This document shows, one piece after another, positions 1-6,597 of a stretch of DNA of 8,916 nucleotides. Numbering within the stretch: position 1 is the stretch's first letter; every line of letters begins with the position of its first letter. Both the position numbers and the translations under genes were made by a program. Source of the DNA: Chloroflexi bacterium RBG_13_51_52 (GTDB lineage: Bacteria; Chloroflexota; Dehalococcoidia; Dehalococcoidales; RBG-16-60-22); the NCBI GenBank assembly GCA_001796525.1, contig MGMT01000015.1, positions 1 through 8,916 of the forward strand. The letters are read 5' to 3'. Under the pieces are notes generated by a model. The model was not told where the DNA came from and ran no database searches. It saw only the letters and a program-made list of their open reading frames with translations.

Positions 1-2
1 GT

Positions 3-20
3 AAAGAAGGACTGTTTTAA
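3..20 (+). CDS. Possible 3' end of the upstream gene (iorA?), partial
   Basis: The reading frame that begins at base 3 gives five codons (K-E-G-L-F) and a TAA directly before the iorB GTG start. In most genomes the gene before iorB is iorA, the large thiamine-diphosphate and iron-sulfur subunit of indolepyruvate:ferredoxin oxidoreductase, so this could be its last codons. Five residues cannot identify a protein. Another frame has a TAA at 2-4, which could equally be the end of the upstream gene. The identification rests on context only. Confidence 0.3.
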   Translation, partial: KEGLF

Positions 21-626
21 GTGGAGAAAATGGATCTTTTAATAACGGGGGTCGGCGGCCAGGGGGTCGTCCTTGCCAGCGATATCATCGGCGAGACGGC
101 ACTGGCGTCAGGCTTCGACGTTAAAAAGACGGATACGCTGGGGATGGCGCAGCGGGGCGGCAGCGTGGTCAGCCACGTGCGCCTGGCGGAAAAAGTATGG
201 TCTCCTTTAATCAAAGAGGGCGAGGTCGACCTTCTGCTTGCCTTAGAAAAACTTGAGGCGGCTCGGTGGAGTCATTATTTAAAGTCCGACGCGATTGTCA
301 TCATCAACAACTACGAGCAACCCCCGCTATCGGTAAGCCTGGGACAGGAAAAATACCCCACCGATAAAGATATCGCCGCCGCGCTGAAAAGACGCACCGA
401 CCAGATTTATTTTATAGATGGTAATGAAAGAGCCAAAGAACTGGGCAACGTAAGGACGCTCAATATATATATGCTGGGCTGTTTTTCCGCCTTTGCGCCG
501 CTGGATATCAAGGTCTGGGAGGACAGCATTTCGCGGCGCATGCCGGAGAAATTACTTGAAATAAACCTGAAAGCGTTTGCAATGGGCAGAAAGGAAATCG
601 AGGGTGTCCGTATCGGAAAGAGTTAA
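21..626 (+). CDS. iorB: Indolepyruvate:ferredoxin oxidoreductase, beta subunit (IorB)
   Basis: This is the small subunit of the cytoplasmic enzyme that oxidatively decarboxylates aryl-pyruvates (indolepyruvate, phenylpyruvate) with CoA, giving aryl-acetyl-CoA, CO2 and reduced ferredoxin. The product is 201 residues, the usual IorB length, and belongs to the 2-oxoacid:acceptor oxidoreductase gamma-type fold. It shows the N-terminal GVGGQG motif at residues 10-15 and the family block GMAQRGGSVVSHVR at 41-54, which favours IorB over the PorG or KorC type. I chose the GTG at 21 because AAGAAGG (4-10) lies 10 bases upstream; the ATG at 30 is possible but would be too far from that site. The gene overlaps the aminotransferase by 23 bases, so the two are probably cotranscribed. 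The catalytic thiamine-diphosphate subunit IorA must lie upstream, outside the window. Confidence 0.9.
   Translation: MEKMDLLITGVGGQGVVLASDIIGETALASGFDVKKTDTLGMAQRGGSVVSHVRLAEKVWSPLIKEGEVDLLLALEKLEAARWSHYLKSDAIVIINNYEQPPLSVSLGQEKYPTDKDIAAALKRRTDQIYFIDGNERAKELGNVRTLNIYMLGCFSAFAPLDIKVWEDSISRRMPEKLLEINLKAFAMGRKEIEGVRIGKS
590..595 (+). promoter_or_regulatory. Ribosome binding site that fixes the aminotransferase start
   Basis: AAAGGA lies 8 bases before the GTG at 604, inside the end of iorB. It favours GTG 604 over the in-frame TTG at 577, which lies upstream of this site. Confidence 0.6.
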
Positions 627-1797
627 AAAGGGCATGGTGGTGGGGTCGTGGATAAGGCGGATGTTCGAAGAGGGCATCGCCATGAAAAAGAAGTTCGGGC
701 CGGAGAACGTCTACGATCTTTCGCTGGGCAACCCGGTTATGGAGCCACCGCCGGAATTCAAACGCGAGATTAAACGCCTGGCCGACCAACCGTTCAAGGG
801 CATGCACGGCTACATGGAGAACGCCGGATATCCCGAAACAAGGGCGGCAGTAGCCGCGCAGTTGACCAAAGAGACCGGCATTAAACTCACTGAGAAAAGC
901 GTTATCATGGCGGTAGGAGCGGCGGGCGCTATCAATGTAGCATTAAAAACCATCCTCGACCCCGGTGATGAGGTTATCGTTTTCATTCCCTGGTTCGTCG
1001 ATTACTTTAACTATGTGCAGAACCACGACGGCGTGGTGAAGCCTGTACCCACCGATGAAAACTTTATGCCTAAGCTGGATATGCTGGAGGCAAGTATCGG
1101 GCCTAAAACAAAAGCCCTGCTCATCGATTCCCCCAACAATCCCACCGGCGTGGTTTACAGCGCCGACCTGATGCAGAAAATAGGCGATTTGCTCCGTAAA
1201 AAGGAAGCCGAGTACGGCACACAAATTTTTATTGTCAGCGATGAGCCATATAAAAAGATTATCTACGACGGACTGAAATATCCATCGCCGCTGAATGTTC
1301 ACCGGCACAGCATCATCTGCACCTCGCACTCTAAAGACCTGTCCATCGCCGGCGAGCGTATCGGCTACGTGGCTTTACACCCGGACTGCGAGCACCACGA
1401 CGACATGATAAAGGGATTCGTTTTCTGTACCCGCGTGCTGGGATTCATCAACGCCCCGGCCTTCATGCAGAACGTGGTACGCAATCTCCAGGGTGTAACC
1501 ATCCCCGTCAGCGAGTACCAGCGCCACCGCGACTTTATCTACAGCAACCTGGTAAGGATGGGCTATAAAGTCAATAAACCGCAGGGGGCTTTCTATATCT
1601 TCCCCAAGTGCCCCATCGAGGACGACGTGGCTTTCGTGCACGAACTCCAGAATGAGCACCATGTGCTGACGGTGCCCGGGGTGGCTTTCGGGGTACACGG
1701 CTATTTCAGGCTGGTCTACTGCGTGGACGACGAGCTGCTGGAAAAGTCCATGCCAGGCCTGGAAAAGATGGCGAAGAAGTACGGGCTGATGAAATAA
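604..1797 (+). CDS. PLP-dependent aminotransferase, class I/II (fold type I)
   Basis: This is a 397-residue cytoplasmic transaminase that moves an amino group between an amino acid and a 2-oxoacid. The landmarks are in order: a GNP motif near the N-terminus, a PLP-phosphate region with GAAGAINVAL, the SPNNPTG block with N179 as the pyridine-ring-side Asn, D213 and Y216 in SDEPY, the Schiff-base lysine K244 in SHSKDLS followed by GERIGY, and R369 in GYFRL, which should hold the substrate carboxylate. From memory it resembles a family annotated as aspartate/tyrosine aminotransferase in clostridia and other anaerobes; the substrate cannot be read from the sequence. Its position directly after iorB suggests it makes aromatic or other 2-oxoacids for that enzyme (inference). 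The start is GTG 604, supported by AAAGGA 8 bases upstream. Confidence 0.9.
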   Translation: MSVSERVKKGMVVGSWIRRMFEEGIAMKKKFGPENVYDLSLGNPVMEPPPEFKREIKRLADQPFKGMHGYMENAGYPETRAAVAAQLTKETGIKLTEKSVIMAVGAAGAINVALKTILDPGDEVIVFIPWFVDYFNYVQNHDGVVKPVPTDENFMPKLDMLEASIGPKTKALLIDSPNNPTGVVYSADLMQKIGDLLRKKEAEYGTQIFIVSDEPYKKIIYDGLKYPSPLNVHRHSIICTSHSKDLSIAGERIGYVALHPDCEHHDDMIKGFVFCTRVLGFINAPAFMQNVVRNLQGVTIPVSEYQRHRDFIYSNLVRMGYKVNKPQGAFYIFPKCPIEDDVAFVHELQNEHHVLTVPGVAFGVHGYFRLVYCVDDELLEKSMPGLEKMAKKYGLMK

Positions 1798-1814
1798 TCA
1801 TACCGATTTAACAG

Positions 1815-1844
1815 TTGCATTATAAAAAAAATCTGTGGTATACT
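1815..1844 (+). promoter_or_regulatory. Probable sigma-70-type promoter P1 for the nuo operon (extended -10)
   Basis: TTGCAT (1815-1820) is a weak -35 and TATACT (1839-1844) a good -10, with an 18-base spacer. TGG directly before the -10 gives the extended TGn element, which can make up for a poor -35. Transcription would start near 1851, leaving a leader of about 80 bases before nuoA. This is the only sizeable gap in the window, which also points to the operon promoter being here. A short dyad (ACTG-GCG-CAGT, 1842-1852) straddles the expected start site. Confidence 0.6.
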
Positions 1845-1850
1845 GGCGCA

Positions 1851-1895
1851 GTGCCCTGAACCTCTATGTATCATCGTATATAATACCCTGGGCAC
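1851..1895 (+). promoter_or_regulatory. Inverted repeat GTGCCC...GGGCAC in the nuoA leader
   Basis: GTGCCC (1851-1856) and GGGCAC (1890-1895) are perfect inverse complements separated by 33 bases. A transcript from P1 would begin at or near the left arm, so the pair could form a weak stem in the leader or act as a DNA operator around P2. With six base pairs and a long loop the RNA structure alone would be weak. Confidence 0.3.
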
Positions 1896-1903
1896 GTATA
1901 TAA
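1875..1903 (+). repeat. Direct repeat CGTATATAA x2, 20-base period
   Basis: CGTATATAA occurs at 1875-1883 and again at 1895-1903. The 20-base period is close to two turns of the helix, so two protein units could bind the same face of the DNA. The first copy overlaps the TATAAT of P2. The repeat is short and the region AT-rich, so chance is not excluded. Confidence 0.45.
1879..1884 (+). promoter_or_regulatory. Second -10 element (possible promoter P2)
   Basis: This is a perfect TATAAT. The bases about 17 upstream (CTGAAC, 1856-1861) match the -35 consensus at only three of six positions, so P2 would need an activator or could be chance in AT-rich DNA. Its start site would be near 1891. Confidence 0.35.
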
Positions 1904-1920
1904 AAAGGTTTCTAGATAGT

Positions 1921-1926
1921 AGAGGT
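1921..1926 (+). promoter_or_regulatory. Ribosome binding site that fixes the nuoA TTG start
   Basis: AGAGGT lies 4 bases before TTG 1931. A stop codon in the same frame at 1913-1915 leaves no other ATG, GTG or TTG candidate between it and 1931, and the next in-frame ATG lies well inside the first membrane helix. Confidence 0.6.
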
Positions 1927-1930
1927 CCAT

Positions 1931-2302
1931 TTGCTAGCTAGTTACGGATTAATCGGATTATTTTTCATAGTTGCTATCCTCTTTTCCCTTGTTATGGTTA
2001 TTATTCCCATTGTTTTAAGATACCTTAAAATCGTTCCCCATAATCCCAATGCCATCAAAGAATCCATCTTTGAATGCGGCGTGGAGACCATCGGGAAGAC
2101 CTGGGTGCAGTTCAATTTCCGCTATTATTTCTACGCCCTCGTTTTCCTTGCCCTCGATGTCTTGGTAGTTTTCCTCTACCCGTGGGCGGTACAGTTAAGG
2201 CAGCTGGGGGCTTTCAGCCTGTATGTCGTTTTAATCCTCGTTTTCATAGTATTGGTCGGCTATGTTTACGCCTGGAAAAAGAAGGTCCTGGAATGGAAAT
2301 AA
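1931..2302 (+). CDS. nuoA: Complex I subunit NuoA (ND3 homologue)
   Basis: This is a small membrane subunit of proton-pumping complex I at the joint between the peripheral and membrane arms. It has 123 residues and three hydrophobic helices (about 6-29, 66-88 and 95-115). The loop between helices 1 and 2 carries the FECG block with C49 at the position of the mitochondrial ND3 switch cysteine. Helix 2 ends in the family block LDVLVVFLYPW. Most NuoA proteins have FDVE here (D79 and E81 in E. coli); this one keeps the Asp (D76) but has leucine (L78) in place of the Glu. The start is TTG, set by the ribosome site at 1921-1926. The gene ends 10 bases inside nuoB. It is the first gene of the nuo operon. 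Confidence 0.9.
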   Translation: MLASYGLIGLFFIVAILFSLVMVIIPIVLRYLKIVPHNPNAIKESIFECGVETIGKTWVQFNFRYYFYALVFLALDVLVVFLYPWAVQLRQLGAFSLYVVLILVFIVLVGYVYAWKKKVLEWK

Positions 2303-2928
2303 GCAGCGATAAAGATTATATTTACACCTCTTCAGAGCTTGACTACCAGGAAGGCCAGCTAATCGAGGAGGTTAAAGCAAGCAGCCGGGAGTCGATTCAA
2401 GACCCCGATGCCTGGCTGGACGAAGAATTAAAAAGAAATATATTGCTGACATCGGTGGACTGGGTCTTAGACTGGGCGCGGCGCTCCTCGCTCTGGACGG
2501 CGATATGTTTCCCCGCCTGCTGCGCTTTTGAATTCATTGCCGCCGAGGGCCCCCGATTCGATATGTCCCGCTTCGGGATGGAAATCCTGCGGGCTTCACC
2601 GCGCCAGGCCGACCTGATGATAACGGCCGGCACGCTAACCTGGAAAATGGCGCCTAACGTGAGGCGTATTTATAACCAGATGCCCGACCCCAAGTGGGTT
2701 ATAGCCATGGGCGCCTGCGGCATCAGCGGCGGTATTTTCCGCTCCTCATATAACGTTGTACCGGGTTATAACAAGATAGTACCCGTAGATGTCTATGTGC
2801 CCGGCTGCCCGCCGCGACCTGAAGCCCTGATTTATGCCGTACAGATGCTGCAGAAGAAAATAGCCAAAGCAAAGGTGGTCCCGGACCTGTCTGAACTCCC
2901 CAATCCGCTGCGGAAAGGTAAAAAATAA
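2293..2928 (+). CDS. nuoB: Complex I subunit NuoB (PSST, cluster N2)
   Basis: This peripheral-arm subunit holds iron-sulfur cluster N2, the last electron carrier before quinone. It has 211 residues. The four N2 ligands are visible: the tandem pair C76-C77 (FPACCAFEF), C142 (MGACGISGG) and C172 (PGCPPRPEAL). The block RASPRQADLM is a strong family signature. The sequence before the cysteine pair is about 13 residues longer than in E. coli NuoB and is acidic; the C-terminus is short and ends in a basic stretch. The start is ATG 2293, with GAAGG 7 bases upstream, and it overlaps nuoA by 10 bases. A longer open frame reaching back to 2074 would lie deep inside nuoA and was not used. Confidence 0.95.
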   Translation: MEISSDKDYIYTSSELDYQEGQLIEEVKASSRESIQDPDAWLDEELKRNILLTSVDWVLDWARRSSLWTAICFPACCAFEFIAAEGPRFDMSRFGMEILRASPRQADLMITAGTLTWKMAPNVRRIYNQMPDPKWVIAMGACGISGGIFRSSYNVVPGYNKIVPVDVYVPGCPPRPEALIYAVQMLQKKIAKAKVVPDLSELPNPLRKGKK

Positions 2929-3371
2929 TGACGGTCGCCATCTCTGCCAAAGAAATTATAAGTCAGCTAAACACTAAATTCCCGGGAGCTATCGAAGAAG
3001 CCGGGGCAGACAGCGTGCTGGTGAAGAGCGACTCCCTGCTGGCGGTAGCCGAGTATCTCAAGACCGCCGAGGGATTTAAGTTTGAGTATCTTAACTATAT
3101 TACAGCCGTAGATTATTACAGCTATTTCGAGGTCGTTTACCAGATTACCTCGCTGGAAAGCAACCGCTCCGTTGTCCTCAAGGCGCGAAGCTATACCCGC
3201 GATAATCCCACTGTGCCTTCGGTAACCGGGTTATGGCAGGGGGCGGACTTCCAGGAAAGAGAAATTTACGACCTCATGGGTATTACATTCGAGGGGCACC
3301 CGAATTTGAAACGCATCTTTCTCTGGGACGGATTTCCCGGGTATCCCCTGCGAAAGGACTTCAACCAGTGA
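2928..3371 (+). CDS. nuoC: Complex I subunit NuoC (30-kDa subunit)
   Basis: This is a peripheral-arm subunit without cofactors that packs against NuoD and NuoB. It is a separate 147-residue protein, not fused to NuoD as in E. coli. The 30-kDa signature is clear in the last third: an ExREIYDLMGI-type block, then GHPNLKRI and PLRKDF at the C-terminus. ATG 2928 shares one base with the nuoB stop (TAATG) and has AAAGG 9 bases upstream, so coupled translation is likely. The C-terminus is short, ending two residues after the RKDF block, directly at the nuoD start. Confidence 0.93.
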   Translation: MTVAISAKEIISQLNTKFPGAIEEAGADSVLVKSDSLLAVAEYLKTAEGFKFEYLNYITAVDYYSYFEVVYQITSLESNRSVVLKARSYTRDNPTVPSVTGLWQGADFQEREIYDLMGITFEGHPNLKRIFLWDGFPGYPLRKDFNQ

Positions 3372-4489
3372 CGACCACCAGGGAGTTAACGCTCAAAACC
3401 GAGCCTTTCGTGCTGAATATAGGCCCGGTGCACCCGAGCACTCACGGCGTATACCGCATGAGATGTACGCTCGATGGCGAGGTCGTTGTCGATATCGAGC
3501 CGGTATTTGGTTATCTGCACCGGGGCATCGAGAAGCTGGCGGAGGAACGCACCTATACCGGCTTCATTCCCCTCACCGACCGCCTGGACTATATCTCTCC
3601 CATGAGCAATAACCTGGGCTACTGCATGGCGGTGGAAAAACTCGCCGGGATTAAAGTACCGGAACGCGCCGAGTATATCCGTGTTATCATGGCGGAGCTA
3701 CAGCGCCTTGCCAACCACTGTATTGCCGTTGGCTCCATGCTAAACGATGCCGGCGCCTATTTTACGCCCTTTATGTACACCTTCCGCGAGAGGGAAAGAA
3801 TCGTCGATTTATTCGACATGGTCTGCGGCCAGCGCCTGACCTACAACTATATGAGAATCGGCGGAGTGAGCCAGGACATTCCCGGCGAATTCCTGCCGGC
3901 GCTGCACAAGCTGGTAGACCGGCTGACCATATTTATCGAGGAATACGAAAACCTGCTCAAGCTGAACGAAATTCTGCTGGCCCGCGCCAAGGGCGTGGGC
4001 ATTCTGGAGAAAGACACTGCTATAAACTGCGGCATCAGCGGTCCGGTGGCGCGCGCCAGCGGCATCAAGTGGGATATACGCCGGAACGACCCGTATTCAA
4101 TATACGACCGCTTCGAGTTCGATATCCCGACCTGTGAGAACGGCGATTGTTACGACCGCTACCGTGTAAGGATTGAAGAGATGCGGCAGAGCCTGCGTAT
4201 CTTACAGCAGGCGATGAAGCAGGTCCCGAAGGGGCCCGTTAAAGCGGATGTGCCCCACCTTATCCGACCACCTGCCGGTGAAGCATACGCTCATATCGAG
4301 GCTCCCAAGGGAGAACTCGGTTATTATATCGTCTCGGATAACTCCATCGCTCCTTACCGCTGCCACATACGCCCTACCAGCCTGATAAACCTGGCAGCCC
4401 TGCGGCAAATGGTCAAGGGATGGAAGGTAGCCGACCTTATTATTATTTTCGGAAGCATAGATATTACCATGGGAGAGGTCGATAGATAG
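3368..4489 (+). CDS. nuoD: Complex I subunit NuoD (49-kDa subunit, quinone site)
   Basis: NuoD forms the quinone-reduction site together with NuoB. The protein has 373 residues and is related to the large subunit of NiFe hydrogenases. The quinone-site residues are in place: the HPSTHG motif with H26 (matching His38 of Thermus Nqo4) and Y75 in DRLDYISPM (matching Tyr87). The paired CxxC motifs that bind nickel in hydrogenases are missing at both ends, and the C-terminus has the typical GSIDI...GEVDR form, so this is a true complex I subunit. I chose GTG 3368, which overlaps the nuoC stop (GTGA) and has AAAGGA 9 bases upstream; the open frame continues upstream through nuoC but has no homology there. 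nuoH follows directly, where many other bacteria have nuoE, nuoF and nuoG. Confidence 0.95.
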   Translation: MTTTRELTLKTEPFVLNIGPVHPSTHGVYRMRCTLDGEVVVDIEPVFGYLHRGIEKLAEERTYTGFIPLTDRLDYISPMSNNLGYCMAVEKLAGIKVPERAEYIRVIMAELQRLANHCIAVGSMLNDAGAYFTPFMYTFRERERIVDLFDMVCGQRLTYNYMRIGGVSQDIPGEFLPALHKLVDRLTIFIEEYENLLKLNEILLARAKGVGILEKDTAINCGISGPVARASGIKWDIRRNDPYSIYDRFEFDIPTCENGDCYDRYRVRIEEMRQSLRILQQAMKQVPKGPVKADVPHLIRPPAGEAYAHIEAPKGELGYYIVSDNSIAPYRCHIRPTSLINLAALRQMVKGWKVADLIIIFGSIDITMGEVDR

Positions 4490-5610
4490 TGGCTATATTT
4501 GATTCGGCGCTGATCCAGCCACTGGCGATGCAGGTAACACCCCCGGACTGGCCGGGCGGCTACTGGTGGCACTGGCTGTTCTTCACCGTCGCTATTATCG
4601 CATTCGTATTGATTATGGTCATGGGCGCCATTTATCTCGAGCGCCGCGGCATGGGCCGGATGCAGTCGCGCCTGGGTCCCAACCGCACCGGTCCTTTCGG
4701 ACTTTTACAACCGGTAGCGGATGCTGTTAAAGTGTTGCTGAAAGAAAATATCGTCCCCACCACCGCAGATAAAATTGTTCACTGGCTGGCGCCGGTCGTT
4801 GCTTTCGCCCCGGTGCTGGTGATTTTCGCCGTAGTACCCTTCCAGAATGGGGCGATGCTGGCCGACCTCAACATAGGTATCCTCTACGTTGTAGCCGTCA
4901 GTTCTATCGCCACCGTAGGCGTGTTCATGGCGGGGTGGGGCTCCGGCAATAAATATTCCCTCCTCGGCGCCATGCGCAATGTCGCCGCTGTGGTCAGCTA
5001 CGAAATACCGATGGTGCTGGCGATTGTCGGCGTGGTAATAGTGTCCGGCTCATTGTCCATGAACCAGATAGTTACGGGGCAGGATATACCTTATATACTG
5101 GTGCAGCCGCTGGGCTTTTTAATTTTCTTTATCGCCGCCTGCGCCGAGATTAACCGCAGTCCTTTCGACCTCATGGAAGCAGATTCCGAGTTAACGGCGG
5201 GATTCCATACGGAGTACTCCGGCATGAAATTCGCCATGTTTTACCTGGTAGAATACGCCGAGGCGATTGCCATGTCCGCCATTATCGCCACACTTTTCTT
5301 AAGCGGCTGGCGCGGACCATGGCTGCCGCCCTGGCTCTGGTTTATTATCAAGACTTTCGTCGTCTTCTTTGTCATGGTCTGGACGAGGACGACATTACCG
5401 CGCGTGCGTATCGACCAACTAATGGGGCTGGCTTGGAAGTTCCTCTTCCCTCTGGCATTGATTAACCTCTTCGTCACCGCCATACAGGTCGTTGTCTGGC
5501 CGGATATTTCACAGTGGATTTTCGTAATCGTTAATATCGCCATAGCGGCGGTACTGATATTATTATGGTCGAAATTCTTTAAACTGGGGCAGGGCAGAGT
5601 TGAAGTTTGA
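4489..5610 (+). CDS. nuoH: Complex I subunit NuoH (ND1 homologue)
   Basis: NuoH is the membrane anchor for the peripheral arm and forms the quinone-entry cavity and the start of the proton path. It has 373 residues and multiple hydrophobic helices, the first at about 29-50, followed by the family block ERRGMGRMQSRLGPNRTGP. The conserved cytoplasmic loop reads FDLMEADSEL and then GFHTEYSGMKFA. In E. coli the acidic cluster is PEAEQEL (E216, E218, E220); here it is E230, D232, E234, so the middle Glu is Asp and the Pro before it is Met. The start is GTG 4489, sharing one base with the nuoD stop and with GGAGAGG 10 bases upstream. It overlaps nuoI by 11 bases. Confidence 0.95.
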   Translation: MAIFDSALIQPLAMQVTPPDWPGGYWWHWLFFTVAIIAFVLIMVMGAIYLERRGMGRMQSRLGPNRTGPFGLLQPVADAVKVLLKENIVPTTADKIVHWLAPVVAFAPVLVIFAVVPFQNGAMLADLNIGILYVVAVSSIATVGVFMAGWGSGNKYSLLGAMRNVAAVVSYEIPMVLAIVGVVIVSGSLSMNQIVTGQDIPYILVQPLGFLIFFIAACAEINRSPFDLMEADSELTAGFHTEYSGMKFAMFYLVEYAEAIAMSAIIATLFLSGWRGPWLPPWLWFIIKTFVVFFVMVWTRTTLPRVRIDQLMGLAWKFLFPLALINLFVTAIQVVVWPDISQWIFVIVNIAIAAVLILLWSKFFKLGQGRVEV

Positions 5611-6106
5611 ACGTTACGGCATCGGCATAATCAAGGGCATGGCGGTGACAATAAAGCACCTCCTCCGCCACCCGACGGTGACGCAGTTCCCGGACCAGCG
5701 TCTCAACATATCGCGCCGTTCGCGCGGCAACGAGCTTATCTGGAGTCGGGAAAAATGCACCGGCTGCGCCACCTGCGCCAAGACCTGCCCGCAGGGAGCC
5801 ATTGAAATCGTCACCTCTACCAACATGGCGGAAAACAAATATGAAGTAGAAACGTACCGGGTGGATACCGGCTACTGTATCCAGTGCGGCTTATGCGTCG
5901 AAGCCTGCCCATACGACGCCCTTTTCATGGGCTATTCCTATGAAAGAGCGAAATACCGGCGCGCCGAACTGGTACAGTCCAATGACGAACTACTGGAAAG
6001 CCCTTCAAGGCCGGCCAGCGGTTATTTCCACCCTGAAATTGCGGAAACATTGCCTAAACAAACCCTGCTCGTGGAAAAGATAGTGGAGAAGAGGAAGAAG
6101 AAATAA
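5600..6106 (+). CDS. nuoI: Complex I subunit NuoI (TYKY, 2x[4Fe-4S])
   Basis: NuoI carries clusters N6a and N6b, which pass electrons to N2 in NuoB. It has 168 residues, a usual length. Both CxxCxxCxxxCP motifs are complete: C53, C56, C59, C63 and C93, C96, C99, C103. I chose TTG 5600 because the resulting N-terminus (GIIKGMAVTIKHLLRHP) matches the amphipathic start typical of the family; the in-frame ATG at 5639 would cut it short. The ribosome site is AGGG (5591-5594), 5 bases upstream. The last ten residues are strongly basic (EKIVEKRKKK). With no NADH module encoded here, NuoI may be close to where electrons enter (inference). Confidence 0.94.
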   Translation: MKFERYGIGIIKGMAVTIKHLLRHPTVTQFPDQRLNISRRSRGNELIWSREKCTGCATCAKTCPQGAIEIVTSTNMAENKYEVETYRVDTGYCIQCGLCVEACPYDALFMGYSYERAKYRRAELVQSNDELLESPSRPASGYFHPEIAETLPKQTLLVEKIVEKRKKK

Positions 6107-6594
6107 TGGGACAGGCGGCTGCATTCTGGATAATGGCGGTTGTTATAGTGGTAGCGGCGTTTGCCGTGATATTCCTGCGCAACGTCTTCCGCGCCGCCCT
6201 GTCACTGATACTGTGCTTCATCGCTGTGGCGGGGATTTATATTACGCTTAGCGCCGACTTCCTGGCGGCGGTGCAGATACTGGTATACGTAGGCGCGATT
6301 TCCGTGCTGATTATCCTTGGTATTATGATGACGCGGGAAGTGCAAAAAGGCAGTCCGGTCAATAAGATGCAAATACCTGCCGCTATCGTGGCAGCATTAT
6401 TGCTGGGAATACTGGTCTACGTGGTGACCAGTACACCCTGGAGCATATCGTCTCAAGCGCCCCTGACGCCGACAACCATGCCCCTGGCAACTAAGCTCTT
6501 CAGCGAAAACGGCTTTATACTGCCGGTGGAAATCGGGGCGGTGCTGCTGCTGGCAGCGATACTGGGCGCTATCGTTATTACGAGGGAGAAATAA
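6106..6594 (+). CDS. nuoJ: Complex I subunit NuoJ (ND6 homologue)
   Basis: This is a membrane subunit in the hinge of complex I whose third helix is linked to the switch between pumping states. It has 162 residues and about five hydrophobic helices. The most telling segment is AAVQILVYVGAISVLIIL, the conserved third helix with its Tyr-Val-Gly-Ala core. The protein ends with a typical final helix and ITREK. ATG 6106 shares one base with the nuoI stop. The purine-rich stretch at 6091-6100 probably serves as the ribosome site, though it is not a clean one. Confidence 0.92.
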   Translation: MGQAAAFWIMAVVIVVAAFAVIFLRNVFRAALSLILCFIAVAGIYITLSADFLAAVQILVYVGAISVLIILGIMMTREVQKGSPVNKMQIPAAIVAALLLGILVYVVTSTPWSISSQAPLTPTTMPLATKLFSENGFILPVEIGAVLLLAAILGAIVITREK

Positions 6595-6597
6595 TAA

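Noticed and set aside
577..603. TTG 577 as the aminotransferase start
   Set aside because: It would lengthen the overlap with iorB to 50 bases and lies upstream of the AAAGGA site that fits GTG 604; the added nine residues match nothing in the family.
1798..1840. Terminator after the aminotransferase
   Set aside because: There is an A-rich run but no GC-rich stem followed by T residues, so no intrinsic terminator is supported.
1934..1941. CTAGCTAG palindrome at the nuoA start
   Set aside because: It is eight bases within codons 2 to 4 with no partner site; chance is the simplest explanation.
2074..2292. A long N-terminal extension of NuoB
   Set aside because: The frame is open but lies inside nuoA, and its residues look like a shifted reading of nuoA. 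ATG 2293 has a proper ribosome site.
3233..3367. N-terminal extension of NuoD into nuoC
   Set aside because: The extra residues are the out-of-frame reading of the conserved nuoC end. GTG 3368 with AAAGGA is the better start.
3368..4489. Membrane-bound NiFe hydrogenase large subunit instead of NuoD
   Set aside because: No CxxC pairs for nickel at either end, and the quinone-site His and Tyr are present.
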